Notes: a model not told the origin generated them from the letters alone. 64,000 bases of DNA from Bacillus salipaludis (GCF_004358205.1 NZ_SMYO01000004.1:248001-312000); one strand, 5' to 3'. Counted from the first letter of the stretch, positions 1 to 11,157 are shown. Numbers and translations are program-made.

Positions 1-472
1 CTTTTGGAAAATTACTGACATTGCTGCTCCAAGCCTCATTCTCGGCCAAGCCATCGGCCGATGGGGGAATTTTATGAACCAGGAAGCTCATGGTGGGGAA
101 GTCACGAGAAGCTTCCTAGAAAATTTACATTTACCGAACTTCATTATCAATCAAATGTATATTAATGGAACTTATTATCATCCGACATTTTTATATGAAT
201 CTGTCTGGGACTTTATTGGCTTTATTTTATTAATACTGCTTCGCCGTGTTAATCTGCGCCGCGGGGAGTTATTCCTTTCCTATGTGATCTGGTATTCCGT
301 CGGCCGTTTCTTCGTTGAAGGAATGAGGACTGACAGCCTTATGCTGACTAGTACTCTCAGAATGGCACAAATGATTTCCATTGTCCTAGTCATTGGTGCC
401 GTGGCAATCCTGTTGATTAGACGAAAGAAGAATCTGTCAGAAGAGCGTTATTTAGATCAATCCATATCATAA
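1..472 (+). CDS. lgt: Prolipoprotein diacylglyceryl transferase, 3' part
   Basis: Membrane enzyme that transfers diacylglycerol from phosphatidylglycerol to the lipobox cysteine of prolipoproteins, the first step of lipoprotein maturation. The reading frame is open from base 2, so the N-terminal half lies outside the window. The visible part starts just before the family signature [15 protein letters not shown]. After it come the HPTFLYES block and a final membrane helix followed by a basic tail (RRKK). An ATG at 74 lies inside the signature and is not the real start. It precedes ppaX by 19 bp, the usual Bacillus order (hprK-lgt-ppaX). Identity is very secure; only the length is incomplete. 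Confidence 0.95.
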   Translation, partial: FWKITDIAAPSLILGQAIGRWGNFMNQEAHGGEVTRSFLENLHLPNFIINQMYINGTYYHPTFLYESVWDFIGFILLILLRRVNLRRGELFLSYVIWYSVGRFFVEGMRTDSLMLTSTLRMAQMISIVLVIGAVAILLIRRKKNLSEERYLDQSIS

Positions 473-491
473 GGCGGTGTGAGAAACAACC

Positions 492-1136
492 ATGAAGAGC
501 AACATTACCACCCTTCTATTTGATTTAGACGGGACATTAATCGATACGAATGAATTAATCATTGCGACTTATTTACACACACTTGAAAAATATTACCCAA
601 ACAAATATAAGCGAGAAGACGTACTTCCGTTCATGGGTCCTACCCTTCATGAGGCATTTTCAACCGTTGACCCTGACCGGGTTGAGGAAATGATTTTAGA
701 ATATCGGACCTATAATCTTGCCAACCATGATTTGCTCGTGAAAGAATTTCCTAGTGTGCTGGAAACCATCGGTACTTTGAAGGAAAAGGGCTATAAGCTT
801 GGAGTTGTCACAACCAAGCGTCATGATACGAGTTTAAAGGGTCTACGCTTAATGAAGCTCGAGGAATATTTTGATGTCGTAGTTGCGCTGGATCATGTGA
901 CAAAAGTGAAGCCAGATCCGGAACCGATTCTTAAAGCGTTGGAGCAATTAAATTCCCAACCTGAGGAAACCATTATGGTCGGTGATAATTTCCATGATAT
1001 TTTGGCTGGGAAAAATGCAGGAACAAAAACAGCAGGAGTCGCCTGGACCATTAAAGGCCGAGACTATCTTGCCAAATATGAACCAGATTATATGCTAGAG
1101 AACATGGCAGACTTATTAACCATTCTCGGAGAGTGA
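492..1136 (+). CDS. ppaX: Pyrophosphatase PpaX, HAD family
   Basis: A 214-residue haloacid-dehalogenase hydrolase expected to cleave the pyrophosphate released when HPr kinase/phosphorylase dephosphorylates HPr-Ser-P. HAD motif I is DLDGT at residues 11-15 (nucleophile D11, acid/base D13). Motif II is the VVTTKR region near residue 105. Motif III/IV includes KPDPEP and [10 protein letters not shown] near residues 140-170. The length and the position directly behind lgt match Bacillus PpaX, which separates it from generic phosphoglycolate phosphatases. Start ATG 492 has a modest AAGGCGGTG ribosome site. It ends next to the acetyltransferase gene, so the two are probably co-transcribed. Confidence 0.9.
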   Translation: MKSNITTLLFDLDGTLIDTNELIIATYLHTLEKYYPNKYKREDVLPFMGPTLHEAFSTVDPDRVEEMILEYRTYNLANHDLLVKEFPSVLETIGTLKEKGYKLGVVTTKRHDTSLKGLRLMKLEEYFDVVVALDHVTKVKPDPEPILKALEQLNSQPEETIMVGDNFHDILAGKNAGTKTAGVAWTIKGRDYLAKYEPDYMLENMADLLTILGE

Positions 1137-1141
1137 GAAGG

Positions 1142-1675
1142 ATGAGAAATACAACCCGCTATCCGGTTGAAGGGGCGAATTCCCTATGGCATGTTTATAA
1201 GACTGTGCCATTTTGGAAGGTGGTCAAAAATTTTATTGTCATTCAGCTGGCACGTTACACACCCTTTCTCGGGATGAAAAACTGGCTGTACCGCACCTTC
1301 CTTCGGGTAAAGGTAGGGGAGCAAACCTCCTTTGCGTTAATGGTGATGCTCGACGTCATGTTTCCGGAAAAGATTAGTGTTGGCCGCAATACGGTGATTG
1401 GCTACAATACCACCATCCTGGCCCATGAATATTTAATCAAAGAATATCGGCTTGGCCCGATCGACATTGGCAGTGAAGTCATGATTGGCGCGAATTCGAC
1501 GATTCTCCCTGGAGTTACAATTGGAGATGGGGCGATTGTTTCAGCCGGAACCCTTGTACATAAAGACGTACCGCCAGGGAGCTTTGTTGGCGGCAATCCA
1601 ATGAGGGTAATCTACACAAGAGAAGAACTGGAAAAGCGCTGGGCAGCTGACCCGATTTATCGAAAAAATGAATAA
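1142..1675 (+). CDS. yvoF: Hexapeptide-repeat acetyltransferase YvoF
   Basis: A 177-residue acyltransferase of the left-handed beta-helix (LbH/MaT) type. The middle and C-terminal half hold isoleucine- and valine-rich hexapeptide turns (for example IDIGSEVMIGANSTILPGV), closed by the typical GGNPMRVI end motif. Donor is probably acetyl-CoA; the acceptor is unknown. I prefer ATG 1142 to GTG 1133. GTG 1133 overlaps the ppaX stop, while GGAGAG at about 1128-1133 is correctly spaced for 1142, and the protein then begins MRNTTRYPVEGANSLWH as in the Bacillus YvoF family. It sits between ppaX and the his operon and is followed by a hairpin terminator. Confidence 0.85.
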   Translation: MRNTTRYPVEGANSLWHVYKTVPFWKVVKNFIVIQLARYTPFLGMKNWLYRTFLRVKVGEQTSFALMVMLDVMFPEKISVGRNTVIGYNTTILAHEYLIKEYRLGPIDIGSEVMIGANSTILPGVTIGDGAIVSAGTLVHKDVPPGSFVGGNPMRVIYTREELEKRWAADPIYRKNE

Positions 1676-1684
1676 GATTTTAGA

Positions 1685-1716
1685 AAAGAGCCCGGTTTTA
1701 GACTAGGCTCTTTCCT
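1685..1716 (+). terminator. Terminator after yvoF
   Basis: Inverted repeat AAAGAGCC (1685-1692) and GGCTCTTT (1706-1713) with a 13-nt loop, ending in a short T-rich stretch. It separates the lgt-ppaX-yvoF unit from the his operon. Confidence 0.7.
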
Positions 1717-1747
1717 ATTGTACAGACTATTCAATGAGATTTTTTCA

Positions 1748-1776
1748 TTGACGAACTGCAACCCTAGCGTTAAACT
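1748..1776 (+). promoter_or_regulatory. Candidate sigma-A promoter of the his operon
   Basis: TTGACG at 1748-1753, 17-bp spacer, TAAACT at 1771-1776. It lies about 65 bp upstream of hisZ. The -35 is good and the -10 matches the consensus at four of six positions. No T-box or other riboswitch structure is visible in the short leader. Confidence 0.5.
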
Positions 1777-1841
1777 ACTAATAACTTTACTTTACTACCA
1801 TATTAGCAGACTAAAGGATTTCCATAAAAAGGATGAGCGTA

Positions 1842-3026
1842 ATGAGTCGTTTGTTTATGTTTGAGAAACCATTGGGCATGAGAGATACACTTCCAGAGTT
1901 ATTTGAAAAAAAACATCGTGTTCAATCTTTATTAGCTGAAACGATTAAGCTTTGGGGCTATCAATTTATCGAAACCCCTACTCTTGAATACTATGAAACG
2001 GTCGGAGCGGCTTCAGCGATTCCGGACCGTCAACTTTTTAAATTACTTGATAAAGATGGGTATACGCTCGTATTGAGGCCGGAGATGACCGCCCCGATTG
2101 CACGTGTTGCCGCTTCTAAGCTATTGCAGGACGACCTGCCATTAAGGTTAGCCTATACGGCAAATGTTTATCGGGCTCAGCGCCGTGAAGGCGGGAGGCC
2201 GGCAGAATTTGAACAAATTGGCGTGGAGTTCATAAATGATGAGACCGTCTCGTGTGACGGTGAAGTGATATCACTTTTAGTCTCCTCTTTAAAGCAAGCC
2301 GGTTTGGATAAATTTCAAGTATCAATTGGCCATACCTCTTTTACCGAAGAATTATTTTTACAAATATTAGGTACGGAGGAACGGGCAGATTCACTAAGGA
2401 GATTTTTATTTGAAAAAAATTATGTCGGGTATCGTGAGCATATTCAAGCGCTCTCGTTGTCCTCGATTGATAAACAAAGGCTTCTGCAATTCCTAGAATT
2501 ACGCGGCGGGGCAGAAGTGATCGGCATGGCACTTGATTTAATTGAAAATGAACAAGGAAAGCAAGCGATCCTCCAGCTCAAAGAATTATGGGATGTCCTC
2601 AGTGATTATGGAGTGCAGGATCAGGTGAGATTCGATTTAACCCTTGTCAGCCATATGAGTTACTACTCAGGAGTTTTCTTTGAAGCCTATGCAGGCAATG
2701 TTGGTTTTCCAATCGGTAATGGCGGCAGGTATAGTTTAATTGAGAAGTTTGGTAAAAAAGCAAGTGCGACCGGATTTGCACTTCAGCTTGACAGGGTATT
2801 AGAAGCTTTGGGTGAATTTGAAACCCAAAATGACTTGCAGTGTATTTTCTTCAGCCAGGAACGGCGAAAAGAGGGCTTTCTGTTAGCTCAAAAAATGCAG
2901 GAACAAGGGGAACGGGTCGTGCTTCAGGATATTTCCGGAGTGAAAAATCTAGATGCTTTTTCAAAGAAATTTTCCAATACCATCTATTTAATTGGAAAAG
3001 CAGGAAAGGAGCCTGCAGATGAGTGA
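1842..3026 (+). CDS. hisZ: ATP phosphoribosyltransferase regulatory subunit HisZ
   Basis: HisRS-like protein (394 aa) without tRNA-charging function that forms the catalytic complex with the short HisG. It carries the class II synthetase-type blocks: motif 2 ([11 protein letters not shown] near residue 80, [20 protein letters not shown] near residue 110) and [13 protein letters not shown] near residue 290. ATG 1842 is chosen over ATG 1833 because AAGGA at 1829-1833 is properly spaced for 1842 but would touch 1833; a further in-frame ATG lies at 1857. It opens the his operon and overlaps hisG by 8 bp. A short HisG next door is what is expected when HisZ is present. Confidence 0.92.
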   Translation: MSRLFMFEKPLGMRDTLPELFEKKHRVQSLLAETIKLWGYQFIETPTLEYYETVGAASAIPDRQLFKLLDKDGYTLVLRPEMTAPIARVAASKLLQDDLPLRLAYTANVYRAQRREGGRPAEFEQIGVEFINDETVSCDGEVISLLVSSLKQAGLDKFQVSIGHTSFTEELFLQILGTEERADSLRRFLFEKNYVGYREHIQALSLSSIDKQRLLQFLELRGGAEVIGMALDLIENEQGKQAILQLKELWDVLSDYGVQDQVRFDLTLVSHMSYYSGVFFEAYAGNVGFPIGNGGRYSLIEKFGKKASATGFALQLDRVLEALGEFETQNDLQCIFFSQERRKEGFLLAQKMQEQGERVVLQDISGVKNLDAFSKKFSNTIYLIGKAGKEPADE

Positions 3027-3660
3027 TTTACTAACGATTGCGATGCCTAAAGGACGGATTTTTGAAGAGGCGGTTGTATTACTTCGCCAGGCAGGCTACA
3101 AGCTGCCGCCGGAATTTGAAGATTCCCGTAAGCTAATCATCGATATTGAGGAAGAAGGTCTTCGGTTTATTTTATCCAAGCCAATGGATGTCCCTACTTA
3201 TGTTGAACACGGGGTTGCCGATGTCGGTATTGCTGGGAAGGATGTTATGCTTGAGGAAGACCGAGACGTGTATGAGCTTCTTGATTTGAAAATCAGCAGC
3301 TGTTATTTGGCGGTGGCTGGTCTGCCGAACACGAAAATGAACGATGTGGCTCCAAAAGTAGCCACCAAATATCCCAAAGTGGCGGCTGCCTACTTCCGTG
3401 AGCAGGGCGAACAAGTGGAAATTATCCGTTTAAATGGATCGATTGAACTTGCCCCGATTATTGGTTTATCCGATCGGATTGTAGATATCGTTTCTTCCGG
3501 CAGGACATTGAAAGAAAACGGTCTTGTCGAATATGAACGAATTGTCGATGTGACTTCACGGGTCATCGTCAATCCTGTTAGTTATCGAATTAAGGATGTA
3601 AAAATAAATGAACTCGTATCAAGGCTTAATGAAGTGGTTTCAGCGGAGGTGGATTTATAA
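3019..3660 (+). CDS. hisG: ATP phosphoribosyltransferase catalytic subunit, short form
   Basis: First step of histidine synthesis: ATP + PRPP to phosphoribosyl-ATP. At 213 aa it is the short HisG that lacks the C-terminal ACT-like regulatory domain and therefore depends on HisZ. Visible blocks are [10 protein letters not shown] at the N-terminus, the substrate loop [11 protein letters not shown] near residue 75, and the PRPP-binding segment [18 protein letters not shown] near residues 150-168. An upstream in-frame ATG (2992) lies inside hisZ without a ribosome site; AAAGGAG at 3005-3011 fits ATG 3019. Its stop shares a base with the hisD start. Confidence 0.95.
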   Translation: MSDLLTIAMPKGRIFEEAVVLLRQAGYKLPPEFEDSRKLIIDIEEEGLRFILSKPMDVPTYVEHGVADVGIAGKDVMLEEDRDVYELLDLKISSCYLAVAGLPNTKMNDVAPKVATKYPKVAAAYFREQGEQVEIIRLNGSIELAPIIGLSDRIVDIVSSGRTLKENGLVEYERIVDVTSRVIVNPVSYRIKDVKINELVSRLNEVVSAEVDL

Positions 3661-4928
3661 TGAAAATTCAAAAAGTGGATGATTTGGTTTCCATTAAACG
3701 TTCGATTGAAACCGGTACGTCGGAACAGCTGTCGATTGTAAAAAATATTCTCTCCGATATCCGCACCCGCGGCGATGGAGCGTTACGGGAATATACAGAA
3801 AAATTTGACCGTGTACAATTAGCTTCTTTTTTCGTAACGGAAGAGGAAATCGCGGAAGCCTACAAGAAGGTGGATGAGGGTTTTGTTGCAATTGTTCGAG
3901 AAGCAGCGGAAAACATCCGCTCCTTCCATGAAAAACAGCTGCGTCCTTCCTGGATGACAACAGAAGAAAATGGAACAATCTTGGGACAAAAAATCACACC
4001 GCTTGATTCCGTAGGTGTTTATGTACCGGGAGGAACCGCCGCATACCCTTCTTCGGTGCTGATGAATGTGATTCCGGCTAAAGTCGCAGGGGTTAAACGG
4101 ATTGTCATGGTATCGCCGCCCGACCAGGAAGGGAAGCTGCCTGCTGCCGTTTTAGTTGCCGCAAAGGAAGCCGGCGTGAAGGAAATCTATAAGGTCGGCG
4201 GGGCACAGGCAATTGCTGCACTTGCCTATGGAACAGCTTCAATTACAGCCGTTGATAAAATTACCGGACCGGGGAATATATTCGTTGCACTGGCAAAGCG
4301 TGAAGTTTTTGGAGATGTCGATATCGATATGATCGCCGGACCTAGCGAGATTGCAGTTCTTGCGGATGAAACAGCTAGGGCTGAAGAGATTGCAGCCGAT
4401 TTATTATCACAGGCAGAGCATGATCCACGTGCCTGCAGTGTTCTAGTCACACCATCGCAACAATTGGCAGATGAGGTTTCTTTGGAGGTTGAAAAACAGC
4501 TGGCTTTGCTTCCGCGAAAAGAAATTGCTGCGCGTTCCATTGCAGATTACGGTGTCATTTATGTGGCAGAAAATCTGGATCAGGCAGTGGAGACAATCAA
4601 TGTCCTTGCACCGGAACACTTAGAAATTATCACTGAAAATGCAATGGAGCTTCTTGGGAAAATCCGTCACGCAGGGGCGATTTTTATTGGACGATACAGT
4701 TCAGAGCCAGTTGGCGATTATTTTGCCGGTCCGAATCATGTATTACCGACCAACGGCACAGCACGGTTTTCCAGCCCATTAAATGTGGATGATTTTCAAA
4801 AGAAATCCAGTGTCATTGTATACAGTGAAAAAGCTTTAAGGGATAACGGTGCGAAAATCGCAGCGTTTGCCCGCATGGAAGGGCTAGAAGCACATGCAAG
4901 GGCAGTAGAAATGAGACTGAAAAACTAA
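3660..4928 (+). CDS. hisD: Histidinol dehydrogenase
   Basis: Zinc- and NAD-dependent enzyme (422 aa) that oxidises L-histidinol to L-histidine in two steps. Family blocks include [19 protein letters not shown] near residue 120, [15 protein letters not shown] near 180, [28 protein letters not shown] near 205-230, the AEHDPRA zinc/substrate region, APEHLE with the catalytic Glu-His pair near 320, and GPNHVLPT near 360. The ATG overlaps the hisG stop (TAATG) and has AGCGGAGGTGG upstream. Length and motifs are normal for the family. Confidence 0.96.
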   Translation: MKIQKVDDLVSIKRSIETGTSEQLSIVKNILSDIRTRGDGALREYTEKFDRVQLASFFVTEEEIAEAYKKVDEGFVAIVREAAENIRSFHEKQLRPSWMTTEENGTILGQKITPLDSVGVYVPGGTAAYPSSVLMNVIPAKVAGVKRIVMVSPPDQEGKLPAAVLVAAKEAGVKEIYKVGGAQAIAALAYGTASITAVDKITGPGNIFVALAKREVFGDVDIDMIAGPSEIAVLADETARAEEIAADLLSQAEHDPRACSVLVTPSQQLADEVSLEVEKQLALLPRKEIAARSIADYGVIYVAENLDQAVETINVLAPEHLEIITENAMELLGKIRHAGAIFIGRYSSEPVGDYFAGPNHVLPTNGTARFSSPLNVDDFQKKSSVIVYSEKALRDNGAKIAAFARMEGLEAHARAVEMRLKN

Positions 4929-4945
4929 CTTGAGGAGGCCCCTTC

Positions 4946-5533
4946 ATGGAAAGAGTGGCAGGAATTGAACGGAATACAAATGAAACACAAATTAAACTTT
5001 CTTTAGCAATCGATGGTGAAGGGCATTCAGAACTTGAAACAGGGGTGCCATTCCTTACACATATGCTTGACCTATTTACAAAACATGGGCAATTTAATCT
5101 TATGGTGGATGCGAAGGGCGATATTGAAGTTGATGATCACCATACTTCAGAAGACATCGGAATATGCCTCGGACAGGCACTTCGTGAAGCACTCGGTGAT
5201 AAGCGGGGAATCAAACGCTATGGAAATGCGTTTGTACCAATGGACGAAGCATTGGCGCAAGTCGTGGTCGACCTCAGCAATCGCCCGCATCTTGAAATGC
5301 GGGCGGAATTCCCAGGTCAAAAGGTTGGGACTTTCGATACTGAACTCGTCCATGAGTTTTTATGGAAGCTGGCCCTTGAAGCGCGAATGAACCTTCATGT
5401 TATTGTACATTACGGAAAAAATACACATCATATGATCGAAGCTGTTTTTAAAGCATTGGGCAGGGCGCTTGATGAAGCGACGACGGTTGACCCACGTATC
5501 AAAGGGGTTCCATCGACAAAAGGGATGTTGTAG
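4946..5533 (+). CDS. hisB: Imidazoleglycerol-phosphate dehydratase
   Basis: Monofunctional HisB (195 aa, without the phosphatase domain of enteric HisB). It dehydrates imidazole glycerol phosphate with Mn2+. The two histidine-rich metal motifs are [10 protein letters not shown] near residues 62-71 and [13 protein letters not shown] near residues 150-165. The C-terminal GVPSTKGML ending is typical. A strong TTGAGGAGG ribosome site precedes ATG 4946. It lies 17 bp behind hisD in the same operon. Confidence 0.96.
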   Translation: MERVAGIERNTNETQIKLSLAIDGEGHSELETGVPFLTHMLDLFTKHGQFNLMVDAKGDIEVDDHHTSEDIGICLGQALREALGDKRGIKRYGNAFVPMDEALAQVVVDLSNRPHLEMRAEFPGQKVGTFDTELVHEFLWKLALEARMNLHVIVHYGKNTHHMIEAVFKALGRALDEATTVDPRIKGVPSTKGML

Positions 5534-5568
5534 TAACAATAAAAACCACAACGAAGGGAGTGCTATCG

Positions 5569-6195
5569 ATGATTGGCATTGTTGACTACGGAATGGGCAA
5601 TCTTTTTAGTGTCAGTAAGGCGCTAGAGCGTTTAGACGCAGATTATTTTATTTCCGCCCAAAAAAGTGATTTGCTTGCGGCAGATGCGTTAATTCTTCCG
5701 GGTGTTGGTGCGTTCCGGGACGCAATGGAGCGCTTGCCAGTGGAAACGATTAAGGAATTTGCAGCAACAGGAAAACCGCTCCTTGGAATTTGTCTTGGCA
5801 TGCAGCTTCTTTTTGAGGAAAGTGAAGAACATGGACCAACGAAGGGATTAGGCCTGTTACCAGGAAAGGTTGGCAGATTTCCAGGAAAAACAGATCAAGG
5901 AGAAACCTACAAGGTTCCTCATATGGGCTGGAACCGCCTTGAATTTGTTAAAGCCTCACCTCTTTTAAAAAATCTTGAAGAGGATTACGTTTATTTTGTC
6001 CATTCCTATTATGTGGACGCTGCTGACTCGGATGTATTATTGGCGAAGGCAAACTACCATGAGGAAGTCTCTGCAGTTGTTGGCAGGGAAAATATTTTTG
6101 GAATGCAGTTTCATCCGGAAAAAAGCAGTAAGCTTGGAATGGCACTTTTAAATAATTTTTTACAATTGGTTGATAAAAAGGAGGTTGTACGATGA
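5569..6195 (+). CDS. hisH: Imidazole glycerol phosphate synthase, glutaminase subunit HisH
   Basis: Class I glutamine amidotransferase (208 aa) that feeds ammonia to HisF. The catalytic triad can be read directly: Cys75 in [13 protein letters not shown], and His182 and Glu184 in FHPEKS. The N-terminal VDYGMGN is typical. The frame also opens with a GTG at 5560, but AAGGGAG at 5554-5560 is the ribosome site for ATG 5569, so the shorter start is used. It overlaps hisA by 4 bp (ATGA), indicating translational coupling. Confidence 0.95.
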   Translation: MIGIVDYGMGNLFSVSKALERLDADYFISAQKSDLLAADALILPGVGAFRDAMERLPVETIKEFAATGKPLLGICLGMQLLFEESEEHGPTKGLGLLPGKVGRFPGKTDQGETYKVPHMGWNRLEFVKASPLLKNLEEDYVYFVHSYYVDAADSDVLLAKANYHEEVSAVVGRENIFGMQFHPEKSSKLGMALLNNFLQLVDKKEVVR

Positions 6196-6929
6196 GTATC
6201 ACAATTTACCCTGCGATTGATATGCTGGGCGGAAAATGCGTACGCCTTCTGCAGGGAGATTACGAAAAAGAAACGATTTATGGGGACTCCCCTTTTGCGA
6301 TGGCACAACAATTTGCGGCAGATGGGGCAGAATGGATCCACATGGTAGATCTTGATGGGGCAAAGGATGGAAAACGTGTTAATGATCGTTTTGTTATTGA
6401 GGCAGCCAAGCAATTGTCGGTGAACATTCAAATCGGCGGCGGTATTCGCTCTGAAGAAGATATCGCCCATTACCTTGAAAATGGGGTAAATCGGGTGATT
6501 ATTGGGAGCATTGCTGTTTCTAATCCTGATTTTGCAATTGAAATGATTAAAAAATACCGAGAGCAAATTGTAATCGGCATTGATGCGAAGGATGGCTTTG
6601 TGGCAACACATGGCTGGCTTGATACATCAAAGGTAAAGGCGGTTGATTTAGGCAAACGGTTTGCTGAAGCAGGTGCCGAGACGTTCATTTTTACAGATAT
6701 CGCCACAGATGGAACGCTTGCCGGACCAAATATTGCCGCGGTTTGCGAACTGGCAAAAGTGACGGGCAAAAATGTAATTGCTTCCGGCGGCGTGAGCAGT
6801 TTAGCCGATCTCAGTGCCTTAAAATCGGTTTCCTATCAGGGCGTAGGCGGTGCCATTGTTGGAAAGGCTCTCTATGAAAACCGGTTTACTTTAAAGGAAG
6901 CACTTGATGAGGTGAGAGTATGGCCTTAA
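6192..6929 (+). CDS. hisA: ProFAR isomerase HisA
   Basis: Beta/alpha-barrel isomerase (245 aa) converting ProFAR to PRFAR. The catalytic aspartates sit in the barrel halves: [14 protein letters not shown] near residue 8 and [15 protein letters not shown] near residue 130. The phosphate-binding glycine motifs IQIGGGIRS and VIASGGVSS mark the duplicated half-barrels. It overlaps hisH by 4 bp and hisF by 10 bp. Confidence 0.96.
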   Translation: MSITIYPAIDMLGGKCVRLLQGDYEKETIYGDSPFAMAQQFAADGAEWIHMVDLDGAKDGKRVNDRFVIEAAKQLSVNIQIGGGIRSEEDIAHYLENGVNRVIIGSIAVSNPDFAIEMIKKYREQIVIGIDAKDGFVATHGWLDTSKVKAVDLGKRFAEAGAETFIFTDIATDGTLAGPNIAAVCELAKVTGKNVIASGGVSSLADLSALKSVSYQGVGGAIVGKALYENRFTLKEALDEVRVWP

Positions 6930-7681
6930 CAAAACGAATTATTCCTTGTTTGGATGTAAAAGAAGGCCGGGTTGTAAAAGGAATCCAGTTCGTCGAGCTG
7001 CGGGATGCCGGTGATCCTGTGGAACTGGCGAGATTTTATGATGAACAAGGTGCTGATGAACTTGTATTTCTTGATATTTCTGCATCGGTAGAAGGCAGAA
7101 AAACGATGGTTGAGGTTGTAAAAGCAGTTGCCTCGGAACTTGCAATCCCTTTTACGGTTGGTGGGGGAATCAATGCTTTAGAGGATATGAAACGAATTCT
7201 TCGGGCCGGGGCAGACAAGGTATCATTAAATACAGCTGCCGTTTTAAATCCCAAGCTGATTGAAGAAGGCGCTAATTTTTTCGGATCTCAGTGTATCGTT
7301 GTTGCCATTGATGCAAAATTTGATAAAGAGATCGGGACGTGGCGTGTTTATACCCATGGCGGCCGCACACCAACAGATAAAAAAGTAGTAGAATGGGCAC
7401 AGGAAGCAGCTGCCCTTGGTGCTGGGGAAATCTTATTAACGAGTATGGACAGCGATGGCGAGAAAAATGGCTTCGACCTTGAACTGACAAAAGCAGTGGG
7501 CGATGCAGTATCGATCCCGGTGATTGCTTCAGGCGGCGCGGGAAATGCAGCCCATTTTGAAGAAGCATTTCTAACAGCAAAAGCGGATGCGGCACTTGCG
7601 GCTTCCATTTTTCACTATAAAGAAACGTCTGTACATGAAGTGAAGAGCTACTTAAGGGAAAAGGGAGTGACGGTACGATGA
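6920..7681 (+). CDS. hisF: Imidazole glycerol phosphate synthase, cyclase subunit HisF
   Basis: Cyclase partner of HisH (253 aa), a beta/alpha barrel related to HisA. Catalytic aspartates are Asp11 in [13 protein letters not shown] and the Asp near residue 130 in VVAIDAKF. Other blocks are [26 protein letters not shown] and [16 protein letters not shown] 6920 overlaps the end of hisA, and the gene overlaps hisI by 4 bp, so the three are tightly coupled. Confidence 0.96.
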   Translation: MALTKRIIPCLDVKEGRVVKGIQFVELRDAGDPVELARFYDEQGADELVFLDISASVEGRKTMVEVVKAVASELAIPFTVGGGINALEDMKRILRAGADKVSLNTAAVLNPKLIEEGANFFGSQCIVVAIDAKFDKEIGTWRVYTHGGRTPTDKKVVEWAQEAAALGAGEILLTSMDSDGEKNGFDLELTKAVGDAVSIPVIASGGAGNAAHFEEAFLTAKADAALAASIFHYKETSVHEVKSYLREKGVTVR

Positions 7682-8295
7682 AGGTGAAATTTGATGAAAA
7701 GGGACTTGTTCCTGCGATTATCCAGGATGCGGGTACAAAAGAAGTATTAACACTTGCTTATATGAATGAAGAATCGCTCAAGAAAACATTGGAAACAGGA
7801 GAAACATGGTTTTACAGCCGCTCTCGCCAGGAGCTTTGGCATAAGGGGGAAACGAGCGGGAATACACAGTCTGTTGTGAGCATTAACTATGACTGTGATC
7901 AAGATGCGCTCTTAGTACTTGTTTATCCGAAGGGCCCTGCCTGCCATACCGGTGCGGTTAGTTGTTTTTCCGAAAGAGTATATGAAGGCGGATCAAGTTT
8001 AGACGATTATCAAATCTTGCAATCTCTTGAGAAAGTCATTTTAGACCGGCAGCGGGAACGTCCGGAAGGGGCATATACAACCTACCTTTTTGAAAAAGGC
8101 GTCGATAAGATTTTGAAAAAGGTAGGGGAAGAAGCAGCGGAAGTGATCATTGCGGCAAAAAATCGCAGCCATGAAGAACTAAAGTGGGAAGCATCGGACT
8201 TACTCTACCACCTTCAAGTTTTGTTGGTTGAACAAGAACTTCCGTTTAAAGAAGTATTAAAAACATTAGAAGAAAGACACAAAGACCGGTCGTAA
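7678..8295 (+). CDS. hisI: Bifunctional phosphoribosyl-AMP cyclohydrolase / phosphoribosyl-ATP pyrophosphatase
   Basis: HisIE fusion (205 aa) covering steps 2 and 3 of the pathway. The N-terminal cyclohydrolase half has [21 protein letters not shown] and the metal-binding cluster [21 protein letters not shown]. The C-terminal MazG-like pyrophosphatase half has the acidic helix [15 protein letters not shown] and the final [12 protein letters not shown] block. It is the last gene of the operon. Its stop codon lies inside the base of the following terminator hairpin. Confidence 0.95.
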   Translation: MKVKFDEKGLVPAIIQDAGTKEVLTLAYMNEESLKKTLETGETWFYSRSRQELWHKGETSGNTQSVVSINYDCDQDALLVLVYPKGPACHTGAVSCFSERVYEGGSSLDDYQILQSLEKVILDRQRERPEGAYTTYLFEKGVDKILKKVGEEAAEVIIAAKNRSHEELKWEASDLLYHLQVLLVEQELPFKEVLKTLEERHKDRS

Positions 8296-8314
8296 GTTGG
8301 CTGGTTTTTTTCTT
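8284..8314 (+). terminator. Terminator of the his operon
   Basis: Stem ACCGGTC (8285-8291) with GGCTGGT (8299-8305), two G-T wobble pairs, 7-nt loop, followed by a run of T. It begins inside the last codons of hisI. Confidence 0.65.
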
Positions 8315-8361
8315 TTCGACAAAACTCGGGCGGTGCCTGTCACCACCCGAATTTTGTCGAA
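8315..8361. repeat. Imperfect 21-bp-arm palindrome, intergenic repeat-like
   Basis: Two arms, 8315-8335 and 8341-8361, match at 19 of 21 positions around the loop CCTGT. The outer edges read TTCGAC and GTCGAA. The core GGTGCCTGTCACC resembles a short palindrome I recall as dispersed in Bacillus-group intergenic regions (memory, not searched). It is not followed by a T tract in either direction, so it is not a simple terminator. Confidence 0.6.
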
Positions 8362-8409
8362 TTTCTACTGTCTTTGCCTTCCAGACTCTTCTCGTACAAG
8401 CGCCTATTA

Positions 8410-8418
8410 TGTTATACT
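8410..8418 (+). promoter_or_regulatory. Extended -10 promoter of the TPR gene
   Basis: TGTTATACT: a TG dinucleotide one base upstream of the -10 hexamer TATACT (8413-8418), about 40 bp before the start at 8458. No convincing -35 is seen, which fits an extended -10 promoter. Confidence 0.45.
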
Positions 8419-8457
8419 ACATTAGTTATGTAAGTTTACTGAAAGATGGAGGACATT

Positions 8458-9951
8458 ATGGGAAAAGACTCGAAAGCAAGAATTCAAAAGGGAAAAATTC
8501 TCTCATTTGTCCCAACAGGGGAATATTACTTCAAGAAGGGATTAAAGGCCTACTATCGACGTGACTTTATCAAAGCAAAGAAATACCTAGGGCGTGCCAT
8601 GCAGCTTGAACCAGGTGAACCCATTATTACTTGCCAGTTGGCTATTGTATCGACAGAACTAGGTGAATTTGAAAATTCAAATCGACTTTTGCATCAGATT
8701 CTTGAAGAACTTGATGAACAAATGGTAGAATGCCATTATTTTTTAGCGAATAATTATGCCCATATGGGATTATTTAAAGATGCTTATCACCATGCAAAAC
8801 TTTATATAGAGCTTGAGCCCGACGGTGAATTTATTGAAGATACAGAAGACCTACTCGAGTTACTTCTTTTTGAAGAAGAGGATCTTGAAGATGAGCTTTA
8901 TCAGCAGGATGATCTTATTGTAAAACAAGAACAAGCCAGAGATTTACTAGAGTCAGGATATTTTCCAAAGGCAATTGAATTATTAAAAGACGTTGTCGAA
9001 GAATATCCAGAGTATTGGTCAGCCTATAATAATTTAGCCCTTGCCTATTTTTATTTAGGAAAAACAGAAAAAGCAGAATCGATTTTAGAGGATGTTTTGG
9101 TGAGAAATCCGGGGAATCTTCATGCCCTTTGCAACCGGCTTGTATTTGCCCATTATCAAGGGGAATTTAAGAGCGCTGAAAGATTAATGGAATCCTTGAA
9201 AAAAATAAAACCGCTTCTTGTTGAACAACAGTTTAAATTAGGGGCAACGTTTGCCTTAGTAGGGGAATATGAACTTGCCTACTTTTGGCTTAAAAAGCTA
9301 TATAAAAATGGCTTTGATGGAGACGGTCCATTCTACTATTGGCTCTCGAGTGCCGCCTACCAAATCGGTAATAAACCCTTTGCCCAAAATATTTGGAAAA
9401 AGGTTCTTGAAATCAATCCTGAAAAAGAAGGATTTGAGCCATGGAATACTGACAAAGTGCAGGGGAGTGGATTTGAGGACCATCCAAGTTCCATATTTCA
9501 AAAATTAGACAGTGATTATATTGAGGAACGATTATTTGCTCTATTTCTTACAGCTTTATCAGATAAAGCGGAAGATATTTTTTCATCCAAACGATTTTTG
9601 GATAACCAAAAGCTGACGCCGATGGAACAGGAATACATGTCGTTTATCAAATCTGGTACCCCATCGATTTCGGCTGATGCGCATGAAATTGCCGCGCTTT
9701 TATACCAAAATCATCAACCAATTGGTCCGATTGAATCGGGTTTATATTTAATCTGGTTTTCGACATTTGTGGAAATCTCGAAGTCGGATGTCAAATTGAA
9801 AAATAAGCAGGCCTGGGCCGGAGCAATTGACTATGTTTGGAACAAGCTTCGCAGCGAAAAAGTAACGCGTGAGGAAATTGCAGAACGGTATGGGCTTTCC
9901 ACAGCGACTGTCGGAAAATATGTTAAATTGGTGAACAACTTTTTAAACTGA
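8458..9951 (+). CDS. yvcD: TPR-repeat protein with C-terminal helix-turn-helix (YvcD-like)
   Basis: A 497-residue cytoplasmic protein built of tetratricopeptide repeats. TPR-like pairs occur near residues 20-130 (GLKAYYRRDFIKAKKYLGRA) and 155-290 (SAYNNLALAYFYLGKTEKAE). A very acidic linker lies near 130-145. A C-terminal helix-turn-helix reads EEIAERYGLSTATVGKYVK. Function is not established. Position before trxB matches B. subtilis yvcD. ATG 8446 is in frame, but TGGAGGA at 8447-8453 serves ATG 8458. A TPR scaffold ending in a DNA-binding-like helix pair suggests a regulator or adaptor (inference). Confidence 0.8.
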   Translation: MGKDSKARIQKGKILSFVPTGEYYFKKGLKAYYRRDFIKAKKYLGRAMQLEPGEPIITCQLAIVSTELGEFENSNRLLHQILEELDEQMVECHYFLANNYAHMGLFKDAYHHAKLYIELEPDGEFIEDTEDLLELLLFEEEDLEDELYQQDDLIVKQEQARDLLESGYFPKAIELLKDVVEEYPEYWSAYNNLALAYFYLGKTEKAESILEDVLVRNPGNLHALCNRLVFAHYQGEFKSAERLMESLKKIKPLLVEQQFKLGATFALVGEYELAYFWLKKLYKNGFDGDGPFYYWLSSAAYQIGNKPFAQNIWKKVLEINPEKEGFEPWNTDKVQGSGFEDHPSSIFQKLDSDYIEERLFALFLTALSDKAEDIFSSKRFLDNQKLTPMEQEYMSFIKSGTPSISADAHEIAALLYQNHQPIGPIESGLYLIWFSTFVEISKSDVKLKNKQAWAGAIDYVWNKLRSEKVTREEIAERYGLSTATVGKYVKLVNNFLN

Positions 9952-9970
9952 AACAAGGTATTTTCGCTCT

Positions 9971-9998
9971 TTTAACAAGCATATTTTTGGACTATAAT
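9971..9998 (+). promoter_or_regulatory. Candidate trxB promoter
   Basis: TATAAT at 9993-9998 with TTTAAC at 9971-9976 (16-bp spacer). The -10 is perfect and the -35 is weak. Initiation would be expected near 10004, only a few bases before the hairpin at 10010. Confidence 0.5.
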
Positions 9999-10009
9999 CT
10001 ATTTGTTTT

Positions 10010-10055
10010 ATACGATTAGGGAAAGGGAATGATATAACCTAATCGTATTTTTTAT
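10010..10055 (+). terminator. Terminator-like hairpin in the trxB leader
   Basis: ATACGATTAGG (10010-10020) pairs perfectly with CCTAATCGTAT (10038-10048), followed by six T. It lies between the TPR gene and the trxB ribosome site. It could terminate yvcD transcripts, or act as an attenuator or 5' stabiliser of trxB mRNA. See findings. Confidence 0.65.
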
Positions 10056-10057
10056 AG

Positions 10058-11020
<963 letters not shown>

Positions 11021-11129
11021 AAAATGGAAAAAAGTAACTCTGTTTTAATTCTTCTGTAACAGTAGTGAAATATTGATGGGGTAAGATAGAGATAGTAATT
11101 GACCCCCTTTAAAAATATACCTTTTTTGT

Positions 11130-11157
11130 GCACAGGCTAAAGCCTGTGCTATTTTTT
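11130..11157 (+). terminator. Terminator after trxB
   Basis: GCACAGGCT (11130-11138) and AGCCTGTGC (11141-11149) form a perfect stem followed by a run of T. The remaining gap to the next gene (11021-11355) holds only this and the yvcI promoter. Confidence 0.85.
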
